The translations under genes and the position numbers were made by a program. Positions 43,931-51,640 of a stretch of DNA of 53,823 nt are shown one piece after another (the first letter of the stretch is position 1; every line of letters starts with the position of its first letter). Below the pieces are notes generated by a model. That model saw nothing but the letters and a program-made list of their open reading frames with translations. It was not told where the DNA came from and ran no database searches. The stretch spans positions 1 through 53,823 of the forward strand of contig DASWNP010000062.1 of the NCBI GenBank assembly GCA_036399175.1, written 5' to 3'. This DNA is from DASWNP01 sp036399175 (GTDB lineage Bacteria; Acidobacteriota; Blastocatellia; Pyrinomonadales; Pyrinomonadaceae).

Positions 43931-45355
43931 GTGAAGAATTCGGCACTGGACGGTTTTCGTGACGAGTGCGGCGTGTTCGGAATTTTCGGCCACGCGGAAG
44001 CCGCGCGTCTCACCTACCTCGGGCTCTACGCCCTTCAGCATCGAGGGCAGGAGTCCTGCGGCGTCGTCTCTTCCGACGGCGCGCAGCTTCGCTCCGAGCG
44101 CGCGATGGGGCTCGTCTCCGACGTGTTCGACGCCGAGCGACTCAACCGTCTGCCCGGAGCAAGCGCCATCGGACACGCGCGCTATTCGACCTCCGGCGAA
44201 GTCTCCATCCGCGAAGCTCAACCCTTCCTCGTCGCCTGCCAGCACGGGCAGGTCGCCGTCTGTCATAACGGCAATCTTCCCTTCGCCACCGAAGAGCGAC
44301 GACGCCTTGAGCGCGCGGGCGCAATCTTCTCTTCCACCTCCGACACGGAAGTCATCCTGCACGGCATCGCTCGCTCTCATGCCGCAAGTGTCGAAGAGGC
44401 CGTGCCCGAAGTTTTGCGCGAGACGGAGGGCGCTTTCTCGATGCTCTTCCTGACGCCCGACGCGCTCATCGCCGTGCGCGACCCGCGCGGCTTTCGCCCG
44501 CTCGCCCTCGGCCAGCTCGGCGACTCCTGGGTCGTCGCCTCCGAGACCTGCGCCTTCGACCTGATAGACGCTACTTACGTCCGCGACGTTGAGCCCGGCG
44601 AGATGCTCACCATCACGCGCGAAGGCTTGCGCTCTTCCTTTCCTCTGCCCCCGCGCCCGCACTCGTTCTGCATCTTCGAGCACGTCTACTTCGCGCGCCC
44701 CGACTCGATGATTTTCGCGCGCTCGGTCAACGAATCGCGTCACAAGATGGGCAAGCGCCTCGCCCTTGAGCATCCGGCTGAGGCAGACATCGTCGTGCCC
44801 GTACCCGACTCGGGCGTCGCGGCGGCCATCGGCTACGCCGCGCAATCCGGCATCAGCTACCGGCAGGGGCTCGTGCGCAACCACTACGTCGGGCGCACCT
44901 TCATCGAGCCGCAGCAGTCGATTCGCTCCTTCGGCGTCCGCATCAAATTAAACCCCGTCCGCGATTTGATAAACGGTCGGCGCGTCGTCCTCATCGACGA
45001 CTCCATCGTGCGCGGCACCACCTCGAAGAAAATCGTCCGCATGGTGCGCGAGGCCGGGGCAACGCAAGTTCACCTGCGTATCAGTTGCCCGCCGACCGTC
45101 AGCCCTTGCTACTACGGCGTCGATACGCCGGACAAGGCCGACCTCATCGCCGCGCAGATGTCCACCGAAGAGATTCGCCGCTTCATCGAAGCCGACTCGC
45201 TCGGCTACCTCTCCCTCGAAGGCATGCTCGAAGCCACCGGCATCCCCCCCGATTCCTCCTGCGTCGCCTGCTGGACGGGCAACTACCCGACCCGCATCAC
45301 CCACGACGCCGAAACCCAGTTCGCGCGCGAGCGCGAGCCCGTGCCGTCAGACTAA
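43931..45355 (+). CDS. purF: Amidophosphoribosyltransferase (glutamine PRPP amidotransferase)
   Basis: 474 residues; first committed step of purine synthesis, converting PRPP and glutamine to 5-phosphoribosylamine. The Ntn-type nucleophile is Cys13 in DECGVFGIFGHAEAA, so a 12-residue propeptide must be removed, as in the Bacillus-type enzyme. Cysteines in SETCAFD, SPCYYGVD and SCVACWTG match the four 4Fe-4S ligands of that type, indicating an oxygen-sensitive iron-sulfur enzyme. The PRPP site is VVLIDDSIVRGTTS. The GTG start has GAAGG 6 nt upstream. The stop TAA is the first base triplet before element E16. purM and purN lie 1.7-2.9 kb downstream on the same strand. Confidence 0.97.
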   Translation: MKNSALDGFRDECGVFGIFGHAEAARLTYLGLYALQHRGQESCGVVSSDGAQLRSERAMGLVSDVFDAERLNRLPGASAIGHARYSTSGEVSIREAQPFLVACQHGQVAVCHNGNLPFATEERRRLERAGAIFSSTSDTEVILHGIARSHAASVEEAVPEVLRETEGAFSMLFLTPDALIAVRDPRGFRPLALGQLGDSWVVASETCAFDLIDATYVRDVEPGEMLTITREGLRSSFPLPPRPHSFCIFEHVYFARPDSMIFARSVNESRHKMGKRLALEHPAEADIVVPVPDSGVAAAIGYAAQSGISYRQGLVRNHYVGRTFIEPQQSIRSFGVRIKLNPVRDLINGRRVVLIDDSIVRGTTSKKIVRMVREAGATQVHLRISCPPTVSPCYYGVDTPDKADLIAAQMSTEEIRRFIEADSLGYLSLEGMLEATGIPPDSSCVACWTGNYPTRITHDAETQFAREREPVPSD

Positions 45356-45390
45356 GGATGAAGGCGGAAGGATGAAGGATGAATGAGAAA
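45354..45390. repeat. Heptamer single-arm element E16 (AAGGATG word)
   Basis: GGATGAA GGCGGAA GGATGAA GGATGAA words directly follow the purF stop codon; no complementary arm was found before the next gene at 45417. The word is that of E1 and E20, so this looks like a solo or decayed copy. Confidence 0.75.
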
Positions 45391-45416
45391 TCAAAGTTTC
45401 GGGGGTAATTACTGAC

Positions 45417-46502
45417 GTGGCGCAAACCAGACGAGGGTGTGGGTGCTTGATTGCTGCGGTGGCGGTCGGGCTGGTGATTGCGGGCATCATCGGGTGGAAG
45501 GTTTTTCTGCCCTGGTGGAAGGAACGGCAGAGGTACGCGCCGCCTCCGGCTTCGGGCGAAGAGCTGCGCGTGCATGTGCTCGACGTGGGGCAGGCCGATG
45601 CGATTTTGATTGTCTCCCCTGCGGGCAAGGTGGCGCTGGTGGACGCGGGCAATCCGGGCGGCGGGAAGAAGGTTTCGGAGGCGATGCGGCGTCTGGGTCT
45701 CCAACACATCGACCTGCTCGTCGCCACGCACGCGCACGCAGACCACATCGGCGGCGCTGACGAAGTCATCAACTCGACGACGGTCAACTCCGTCCTCGAC
45801 AGTCGCGTGCCGAACACGACGAAGAACTATCAGGACTTTCTCTCCGCCATCGAATCGAAGGGAGTCAAATACATCGGCGCAGAACCCGACCAGACCTTCG
45901 ACCTCGGCGGCGGCGCACAACTGCGCGTGCTCGCGCCGATTCCGCCCTTCTTCACTAAAGAACAACTGCGCTCGGGCGGCAACGAGCCGAACGCCAACTC
46001 CGTCGTCCTGCGTCTCGACTACGGCGAGTTCTCGATGCTTCTGACCGGCGACGCCGAAGCGCAGACCGAAGAGCGCATGATGCGGCAGGGCTCGCCTATC
46101 ACGGCGAAGGTGCTCAAGGTCGGGCATCACGGCTCGAAGTACGCAAGCTCGGAAGAGTTTCTGCGTCGCGGCGAGTTCGAGGCCGCAATCATCTCCAATG
46201 GCGCGGACAATCGCTACGGCCATCCGAGCCAGGAAGTGCTCGACCGCCTCAAGGCGCGCGGCGTCCGCCTCTACCGAACCGACCTTCAGGGAGAAATTTC
46301 CATCACCACGCGCGGGCGCGATGGCTACCAGATTAAGGCAGAACGCGAAGCCAAAGAAGATATGTGGGCTGGCCGCTCCGCGCAGAAAGACGACTCCACG
46401 CGCTCAGGCTTCGTCGCCTACGGCGACTTCGGCCCCGCTCCCAAAAAGAAAGAGAATCAGAACTCCAACCAGAACTCCAACCGGAAGGCCGGGGGAAGAT
46501 GA
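45417..46502 (+). CDS. ComEC/Rec2-related metallo-beta-lactamase-fold protein
   Basis: 361 residues. An N-terminal membrane helix (CLIAAVAVGLVIAGIIGWKVFL, about 10-31) anchors a metallo-beta-lactamase domain of the ComEC type: HVLDVGQADAILI (about 54), THAHADHIGGADEV (HxHxDH, about 103), LLTGDAEAQTEERM and KVGHHGSKYAS. There is no competence membrane pore domain, so it is a stand-alone hydrolase facing the outside or the periplasm, perhaps acting on DNA or phosphodiesters. The C-terminus is a low-complexity Asn/Gln/Lys tail. A DUF3006 gene follows, a common pairing. Confidence 0.88.
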   Translation: MAQTRRGCGCLIAAVAVGLVIAGIIGWKVFLPWWKERQRYAPPPASGEELRVHVLDVGQADAILIVSPAGKVALVDAGNPGGGKKVSEAMRRLGLQHIDLLVATHAHADHIGGADEVINSTTVNSVLDSRVPNTTKNYQDFLSAIESKGVKYIGAEPDQTFDLGGGAQLRVLAPIPPFFTKEQLRSGGNEPNANSVVLRLDYGEFSMLLTGDAEAQTEERMMRQGSPITAKVLKVGHHGSKYASSEEFLRRGEFEAAIISNGADNRYGHPSQEVLDRLKARGVRLYRTDLQGEISITTRGRDGYQIKAEREAKEDMWAGRSAQKDDSTRSGFVAYGDFGPAPKKKENQNSNQNSNRKAGGR

Positions 46503-46630
46503 AGAAAAGCAGTAAATCGTGAATCGTAAATGGTAAATAGTTAAAACCAGTTCTTTCTATTCACCATTCACCATTTACCATTCACCCGGTCTTTCTATTC
46601 ACGATTTACGATTCACGATTGACGATTAAG
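46503..46630. repeat. Heptamer inverted-repeat element E17 (GTAAATC/GTGAATG words)
   Basis: Left block 46509-46540 (GTAAATC, GTGAATC, GTAAATG), loop AGTTAAAACCAGTTCTTTC, then two blocks of complementary words (46558-46586 and 46597-46628). It begins 5 nt past the ComEC-like stop and ends just before the DUF3006 ribosome site. Confidence 0.87.
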
Positions 46631-46641
46631 AGGTGAAAGCG

Positions 46642-46929
46642 ATGCCCGACGAGTCGAAGCAGAAGGAAGGCTCGAAGAAGATTCGCGCCGTGATTGACCG
46701 TATCGAAGATGGAGAGATAGCCGTCCTCTCAATCGGCGAAGAGGGAGAAGTCTCGGTCGATTGGCCGTCGTCTTTGCTTCCCAGAGGCGCGAGCGAAGGC
46801 GACCATCTGCAAATCAGCATCACGCTCGACGCCGACTCGCGCCGCGAGGCCGAGACTCGCGTCAAAGACCTACAGGAACGCCTCGCCGCTCGTAGCGGCA
46901 CGAAGGGTCAGAAGGATTTCAAACTATAG
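46642..46929 (+). CDS. DUF3006-domain protein
   Basis: 95 residues. IRAVIDRIEDGEIAVLSIGEEGEVSVDWPSSLLP (about 14-47, seen in parts) is the DUF3006 signature, a small beta-barrel domain often encoded next to ComEC-like metallo-beta-lactamases, as here. A helical charged C-terminus follows. I prefer ATG 46642 (AAGAGG 8 nt upstream) to a GTG three codons earlier. Function unknown. Confidence 0.88.
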   Translation: MPDESKQKEGSKKIRAVIDRIEDGEIAVLSIGEEGEVSVDWPSSLLPRGASEGDHLQISITLDADSRREAETRVKDLQERLAARSGTKGQKDFKL

Positions 46930-46931
46930 GA

Positions 46932-47055
46932 TAGCTCTCAGCAATCAGCTTTCAGCTCTCAGCCAGACACAGGAGCAGCCGAGAGCTATTTGAAACCGAA
47001 TGTCCAAAGAGCAATTCATTCCGGCTGATTGCTGAACGCTGATTGCTGACTGCTT
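46932..47055. repeat. Heptamer inverted-repeat element E18 (TCAGCAA word)
   Basis: Left arm 46934-46972 (CTCTCAGCAATCAGCTTTCAG and more) pairs imperfectly with 47022-47055 (GGCTGATTGCTGAACGCTGA and more). It fills the DUF3006-purM gap. Word as in E3 and E14. Confidence 0.85.
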
Positions 47056-47061
47056 TAACCA

Positions 47062-48105
47062 ATGAATCAATCTATCTCTTATTCCGACGCGGGCGTTTCG
47101 ATTGATGCTGCCAATCGCGCCGTCGAGCGCATTAGGGAGATGGCGCGCGGGACGTTCAACGCGCGCACGCTCTCCGAGATTGGAAGCTTCGGCGGGATGT
47201 TCGACGGCGCGTTTCCCTCGATGCGCGCGCCCGTGCTCGTCGCTTCCGCCGACGGCGTCGGGACGAAGCTCAAGATAGCTTTTCTCACGGGCAGACACGA
47301 CACCATCGGGCGCGACCTCGTCAACCATTGCGTCAACGACATACTGGTGCAGGGCGCGCGCCCGCTCTTTTTCCTCGACTACGTGGCCGCCGGACGACTC
47401 GCGCCCGAGACGATTACGAGCGTCGTCGAAGGCATCGCGCGCGGCTGCCGCGAGAACGGCTGCGTGCTGCTCGGCGGCGAGACGGCGGAGATGCCCGGCT
47501 TCTACGCCGAAGGCGAATACGACGTGGCCGGCTTCATCGTCGGCGTCGTCGATAGGGAGAAGATTATCGACGGGCGTCGCATCGAGGCGGGCGATGCCGT
47601 GCTCGCGCTCCCTTCGGTCGGACTTCACACCAACGGCTATTCGCTCGCGCGCAAGCTCTTCTTCGAGGTCGCAGGGCATAGCGCCGAAACGCACGTCGAA
47701 GAGTTGGGAACAACGCTGGGCGAGGCGCTGCTCGCGCCTCATCCGAGCTACCTCGACGCGCTCGAAGGCTTGCTCGATGCGGGCTCAATCAAAGGGCTCG
47801 CGCACATCACGGGCGGCGGCCTCGTCGATAACATCCCGCGCATCCTGCCCGAATCGGCGGCGGTCGAAATTGCGCGCGGCTCATGGCCTGTGCTGCCCGT
47901 CTTCAAAATCATGCAGCAGCTCGGCAACGTCGCCGAAGCGGAGATGTTCAGAACTTTCAACATGGGCGTCGGTATGGTGCTCATCTGCTCGCCCTCGGAC
48001 GTTCAGGCCGTCAAGACGCATCTCACGACGCGCAACCAGCCCTGCTACGAAATCGGCCGCGTCGTCGTCGCCGCCGCAGATACACCCCGCGTCAAGCTCA
48101 TTTGA
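47062..48105 (+). CDS. purM: Phosphoribosylformylglycinamidine cyclo-ligase (AIR synthetase)
   Basis: 347 residues; closes the imidazole ring of the purine precursor using ATP. The opening SYSDAGVSIDAANRAVERI, ASADGVGTKLKIAF, NHCVNDILVQGARPLFFLDYVA and LLGGETAEMPGFY motifs (nucleotide and phosphate binding) are intact. Length is typical. It precedes purN by 89 nt, and only element E19 lies between. No ribosome-binding sequence is visible before the ATG; element E18 ends 6 nt upstream. Confidence 0.97.
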   Translation: MNQSISYSDAGVSIDAANRAVERIREMARGTFNARTLSEIGSFGGMFDGAFPSMRAPVLVASADGVGTKLKIAFLTGRHDTIGRDLVNHCVNDILVQGARPLFFLDYVAAGRLAPETITSVVEGIARGCRENGCVLLGGETAEMPGFYAEGEYDVAGFIVGVVDREKIIDGRRIEAGDAVLALPSVGLHTNGYSLARKLFFEVAGHSAETHVEELGTTLGEALLAPHPSYLDALEGLLDAGSIKGLAHITGGGLVDNIPRILPESAAVEIARGSWPVLPVFKIMQQLGNVAEAEMFRTFNMGVGMVLICSPSDVQAVKTHLTTRNQPCYEIGRVVVAAADTPRVKLI

Positions 48106-48129
48106 AGAGGTCGAAAGCCGCAACAGAAA

Positions 48130-48194
48130 AAACTGCCGCCGACTTTTCTTTTGACTCCCGACTTCAGACTTCAGACTCCAGACTCCTGACTCCC
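48130..48194. repeat. Heptamer single-arm element E19 (GTCTGGA complement)
   Basis: GACTCCC GACTTCA GACTTCA GACTCCA GACTCCT GACTCCC runs to the base before the purN ATG. No left arm is visible. It removes any normal ribosome-binding site for purN. Confidence 0.8.
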
Positions 48195-48800
48195 ATGCCC
48201 ACACCCATCGGCATCCTTATCTCCGGGCGCGGCTCGAACATGCTGGCGATTGCCGATGCGGTTCGAGACGGTCGTATAGAGGGCGCAAGTATCTCGCTCG
48301 TCCTCAGCGACAGAGCGCAGGCCGTAGGGCTCGCGCACGCTTCCGAACGCGGCCTTGCAACTCTCGCCGTCGAGCGTCGCGCGCGCACGCGCGCGGAGCA
48401 CGAGCGGGAGATAATCGACGCGCTTCGAGCGCGCGGCGGCGAGCTGGTCTGCCTCGCCGGTTACATGCGTCTGCTCTCGCCCCTCTTCGTCGAAGCCTTT
48501 CGCGGACGCATTCTCAACATTCATCCCAGTCTCCTTCCGGCCTTCCCCGGCCTCGACGCGCAACGTCAGGCGCTTGAGCACGGCGTCAAGTGGAGCGGCT
48601 GCACCGTCCACTTCGTAGACGAAACGCTCGACGGCGGCCCCATCATCGAACAGCGCATCGTCCCCGTCCACGACGACGACACCGTCGAAACCCTCTCAGC
48701 CCGCATCCTCGTCGAAGAGCATCTCGCCTACCCCCAAGCCCTCGCGCGCGTCATCCGAGGCGACTACCGCCTCGAAGGCCGACGAGTGAAAAGCAAGTAG
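48195..48800 (+). CDS. purN: Phosphoribosylglycinamide formyltransferase
   Basis: 201 residues; transfers a formyl group from 10-formyl-THF to GAR. ILISGRGSNM at the start binds phosphate; the catalytic Asn/His are in LNIHPSLLPAFPG and the Asp in VDETLDGGPII. Length standard. ATG 48195 immediately follows heptamer element E19; the long frame back to 47883 is a shadow of purM plus the repeat. The final KSK and TAG stop come from the first word of element E20. Confidence 0.96.
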   Translation: MPTPIGILISGRGSNMLAIADAVRDGRIEGASISLVLSDRAQAVGLAHASERGLATLAVERRARTRAEHEREIIDALRARGGELVCLAGYMRLLSPLFVEAFRGRILNIHPSLLPAFPGLDAQRQALEHGVKWSGCTVHFVDETLDGGPIIEQRIVPVHDDDTVETLSARILVEEHLAYPQALARVIRGDYRLEGRRVKSK

Positions 48801-48918
48801 GAAGGCGGAAGGATGAAGGCGGAATAAGAAGACCCTTAACCTTTCTTCATAGAAGCCTCTTCAGCTTTCTTCAGAGACTTTCCGCCTTCCGCCTTCATCC
48901 TTCCTACTTGCTTTTCGT
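48787..48918. repeat. Heptamer inverted-repeat element E20 (AAGGCGG/AAGGATG word)
   Basis: Left arm 48787-48824 and right arm 48882-48918 pair almost perfectly. Arms and most of the loop (CAGCTTTCTTCAGAGACTTT) match element E1 at 3.8 kb. The left arm includes the purN stop codon; the right arm end supplies a possible -35 box for tyrS. Confidence 0.92.
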
Positions 48919-48935
48919 CCGTTCGTGTCTATTAT
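48908..48935 (+). promoter_or_regulatory. Possible promoter of tyrS, -35 inside element E20
   Basis: TTGCTT (48908-48913) and TATTAT (48930-48935), 16 nt apart. The ATG is 6 nt past the -10 box, so any transcript would be leaderless. Confidence 0.5.
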
Positions 48936-48941
48936 TTTCGT

Positions 48942-50174
48942 ATGACGATTGACGAACAGATGGCTTACCTGCGAAAGGGCGTGGCGGAGATTATCCGCGA
49001 GGAAGATTTGCGCGCGAAGTTGGAGAAGTCGGCTCGGACGGGCGTGCCGCTCAAAATCAAGTACGGCGCAGACCCCACCGCGCCCGACATTCATCTCGGC
49101 CATACGGTCGTGATTCGCAAGCTGCGCGCCTTTCAGGATTTGGGACACACGGCGATTTTTCTCATCGGCGATTTCACAGGCATGATTGGCGACCCCTCCG
49201 GCAAATCCTCGACGCGCCCGCAGCTTTCGCGCGAAGAGATTGAAGCCAACGCCGAAACTTACCGCGCGCAAATCTTCAAGCTGCTCGACCCCGAAAAGAC
49301 CATCATCGACTTCAACTCGCGCTGGCTCGGCCAACTCGGCTCCGAAGGCTTCGTGCGTCTGGCTTCGCACATCACCGTCAAGCAGATTTTGGAGCGCGAC
49401 GATTTCCAGAAACGTCTCACGGAAGAGCGCCCCATCGCCCTGCACGAGCTACTCTACCCGCTCGCCCAGGCCTACGATTCCGTCGCCCTCGAAGCCGACG
49501 TAGAACTCGGCGGCACAGACCAGAAGTTCAACCTCCTGCTCGCCAGAAACCTCCAGCGCGAGTACGCGCAGGACGCGCAGGCAGTAGTCATCATGCCGCT
49601 TCTCGAAGGCACAGACGGCGTCCAGAAAATGTCGAAATCGCTCGGCAACTACATCGGCATCAACGAGCCGCCCTCCGAGATGTTCGGCAAAATCATGTCC
49701 ATCTCCGACGACCTCATGTGGCGTTACTACACGCTCCTCACAGACCTGCGCCCCGAAGAGCTGACCGCCCTGCGCGCCTCAGCCGAGGCGGGCGAGCGCA
49801 ACCCGCGCGACCTCAAAGTCGAACTCGCCCAACGCATCATCACAGACTTCCACTCAGGCACGGACGCCCGCGCCGCCGCCGAAGAGTTCGCGCGCATCTT
49901 CCAACGCAAAGAAGCGCCAGAGGAAGTGGAAGAACGCATTCTTCACCCTAATCCTTTAGGCTGGGATTTATCTCACCTTCTAGTTACGGTTGGGCTGGCA
50001 AACTCGAAGGCTGAGGCGCGAAGACTAATCCAACAGGGAGGGGTCTATATAGACGGCGAGCGACAGGAGTTATCCAACTCTATTACTACTTGGAAAGAAG
50101 GAATGACAGCACTTATCAGGGTTGGGAAGCGTCGTTTTATTCGAGTGCAGTTCAAAACCCGGAACCAGAGTTGA
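48942..50174 (+). CDS. tyrS: Tyrosine--tRNA ligase
   Basis: 410 residues; class I synthetase charging tRNA-Tyr. The HIGH-type motif is HLGH (51-54), KMSKS is at 229-233, and the tyrosine-binding YGADPTAPDIHLGH and ELGGTDQKFNL segments are intact. The C-terminal 70 residues form an S4 RNA-binding domain (LLVTVGLANSKAEARRLIQQGGVYIDGE in parts). The family is the longer TyrZ-like bacterial type. From about 49940 the codons become markedly more AT-rich (for example CCTAATCCTTTAGGC), unlike the first 330 codons, suggesting that the S4 end and following small genes have another history. Start ATG 48942 lacks a ribosome site (see the promoter). Confidence 0.96.
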   Translation: MTIDEQMAYLRKGVAEIIREEDLRAKLEKSARTGVPLKIKYGADPTAPDIHLGHTVVIRKLRAFQDLGHTAIFLIGDFTGMIGDPSGKSSTRPQLSREEIEANAETYRAQIFKLLDPEKTIIDFNSRWLGQLGSEGFVRLASHITVKQILERDDFQKRLTEERPIALHELLYPLAQAYDSVALEADVELGGTDQKFNLLLARNLQREYAQDAQAVVIMPLLEGTDGVQKMSKSLGNYIGINEPPSEMFGKIMSISDDLMWRYYTLLTDLRPEELTALRASAEAGERNPRDLKVELAQRIITDFHSGTDARAAAEEFARIFQRKEAPEEVEERILHPNPLGWDLSHLLVTVGLANSKAEARRLIQQGGVYIDGERQELSNSITTWKEGMTALIRVGKRRFIRVQFKTRNQS

Positions 50175-50183
50175 AGGTTCGGA

Positions 50184-50393
50184 ATGGGCTTTGAAATCGT
50201 TGGTAAAATTACCGACATTGAAACCATTGCTGCTGGCAACAGTATCCGTATTCTTCCAATACTGCGAAAGCGTTATGGTAAGGGGCGTTGGCGAAAGTTG
50301 AAAGGTATTGCCAGCGTTCGGTTGTCGGATGGCACGATACGTCTGGCAGAGGTACATTGGTTTGAAGCTCACGGCATCGGCAGAAAAAAATGA
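50184..50393 (+). CDS. Small conserved-looking protein of unknown function, 69 aa
   Basis: 69 residues, basic, no membrane segment. The C-terminal half (GRWRKLKGIASVRLSDGTIRLAEVHWFEAHGIGRKK, in parts) looks like a compact beta-rich domain; I recall similar small proteins of unknown function in scattered bacteria but cannot name a family. It begins 9 nt after the tyrS stop with GAAGG 8 nt upstream, so it is co-translated with tyrS or inserted there. GC content is lower than the surrounding genes. Confidence 0.7.
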   Translation: MGFEIVGKITDIETIAAGNSIRILPILRKRYGKGRWRKLKGIASVRLSDGTIRLAEVHWFEAHGIGRKK

Positions 50394-50422
50394 GAATCAA
50401 ATACTATCTTGACTAAACGATT

Positions 50423-50659
50423 ATGACTAAGCGTAGAAACTCGACGCCGCGATTCGCCGTCTGCATCAACACAGACGACCCTGACCTGCTTACGCCGCGC
50501 ATGATTTATCAGGTTTTGGAGGATGAAAGCGCTGCTAAATCGAATTACATTCGCGTCATCGACAACGAGGGTGAAGATTATCTATACCCCGCCGAGTATT
50601 TTATTCTCGTTGACTTTCCGCGCGACGTAGCACTCGCTCTATTACGTGTCTCCGGCTAA
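50423..50659 (+). CDS. Small conserved-looking protein of unknown function, 78 aa
   Basis: 78 residues, soluble. The pattern FAVCINTDDPDLLTPRMIYQVLEDESA...YIRVIDNEGEDYLYPAEYF is typical of a widespread small SH3-like protein of unknown function, often found beside toxin-antitoxin or nuclease genes; that link is recollection, not visible here. It lies 29 nt downstream of the 69-residue gene and shares its AT-richer composition, making an accessory pair. Confidence 0.75.
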   Translation: MTKRRNSTPRFAVCINTDDPDLLTPRMIYQVLEDESAAKSNYIRVIDNEGEDYLYPAEYFILVDFPRDVALALLRVSG

Positions 50660-50689
50660 CCACCAGAACTTTCTTAGGACACTACAGTC

Positions 50690-50712
50690 TTTAACTCGTC
50701 AATCGTCACTGT
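50690..50712. repeat. Heptamer single-arm remnant E21 (GTCACTC-like)
   Basis: CTTTAACTCGTCAATCGTCACTG is a short single arm like the right end of E6 and E10, placed before the RDD gene. No partner arm was found. Confidence 0.5.
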
Positions 50713-50731
50713 TCTACACGTAGCTTTTCAG

Positions 50732-51553
50732 ATGTCGGCAGCCGTTCCCACAGATGAGACTTTGGTGATTGAGACGCCGGAGCGCGTGCCTCTGCATTTT
50801 GCGCTGGCGTCGATTGGCAATCGCTTTCTGGCGTGCGCCGTCGATCACACGCTGCAAATGCTCGCCATCGTCGCGGTCGTCATCGTCCTCACGTGGACGG
50901 GAAATCTGACGAGCCTGCAAGACAAGCTGACGGAAGCGCCGAAGTGGGTGCTGGTGGTGTTGATTCTGTCGGTGTTTCTCATCTGGTCGAGCTACTTCGC
51001 CGTCTTCGAGACGTTTTGGAACGGGCAGACGCCGGGCAAGCGCTGGTTGAAGCTGCGCGTCATCCGCGAGGACGGCAGACCCGTCACTTTCTGGGAGGCT
51101 TCGACGCGAAACCTCCTGCGCATCTTCGACATGATGCCCGCACCCTTCTACTCGGTCGGGCTGGCCTGCGTCTTCGTCAGCCAGAGAGACCAGCGCGTGG
51201 GCGACTTCGTGGCCGGGACGGTCGTCGTCCGCGAGCGAGAGGCGCAAGCGCCAACCTTCGCGCAGGTCTTCAACGCGCCGACGAGCGACGCCGCGCTCCG
51301 TCGCTCCTTCAAGCCCGTCCACTTCAAGGGAGATTTGAGCCTCATTGCCGAGCGCGAGATAGAGGTCGTGGAGGCTTTCCTGCGCAGGCGTTGGGATTTG
51401 CCCGACGCGCCGCGCCAGTGGATGGCCTGGCGCGTGGCGACGCCCATCATCAACAAAATGCGCCCCGCCTTCGACCTCGAAACTTTCACCTACGAAGGCT
51501 TCCTCGAAGAGCTGCTCCATCGCTACCGCGCCCAGCATCGCTTCATCGACTAG
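50732..51553 (+). CDS. RDD-family membrane protein
   Basis: 273 residues. The N-terminal RDD domain has three membrane helices: ASIGNRFLACAVDHTLQMLAIVAVVIVL with conserved R and D residues, WVLVVLILSVFLIWSSYF, and a third near 130-150, with GQTPGKRWLKLRVI and RDQRVGDFVAGTVVV motifs. A 100-residue helical cytoplasmic tail follows (ERDQRVGD... to HRYRAQHRFID). RDD proteins are often encoded with the SpoIIM-like and MoxR/DUF58 genes, which are 30 kb away here. Function not known. Confidence 0.9.
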   Translation: MSAAVPTDETLVIETPERVPLHFALASIGNRFLACAVDHTLQMLAIVAVVIVLTWTGNLTSLQDKLTEAPKWVLVVLILSVFLIWSSYFAVFETFWNGQTPGKRWLKLRVIREDGRPVTFWEASTRNLLRIFDMMPAPFYSVGLACVFVSQRDQRVGDFVAGTVVVREREAQAPTFAQVFNAPTSDAALRRSFKPVHFKGDLSLIAEREIEVVEAFLRRRWDLPDAPRQWMAWRVATPIINKMRPAFDLETFTYEGFLEELLHRYRAQHRFID

Positions 51554-51640
51554 AAGGCGACCGTTCAGAATCGACAAAGAAGAAGGGCGCGGGACTTTCG
51601 TCTCCACGCCCGCAGCTTCGAGGATGCACGTTTCGAGGTT

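Noticed and set aside
47883..48194. N-terminal extension of purN back into purM
   Set aside because: It is the other frame of purM followed by repeat; the PurN family begins at the ATG at 48195.
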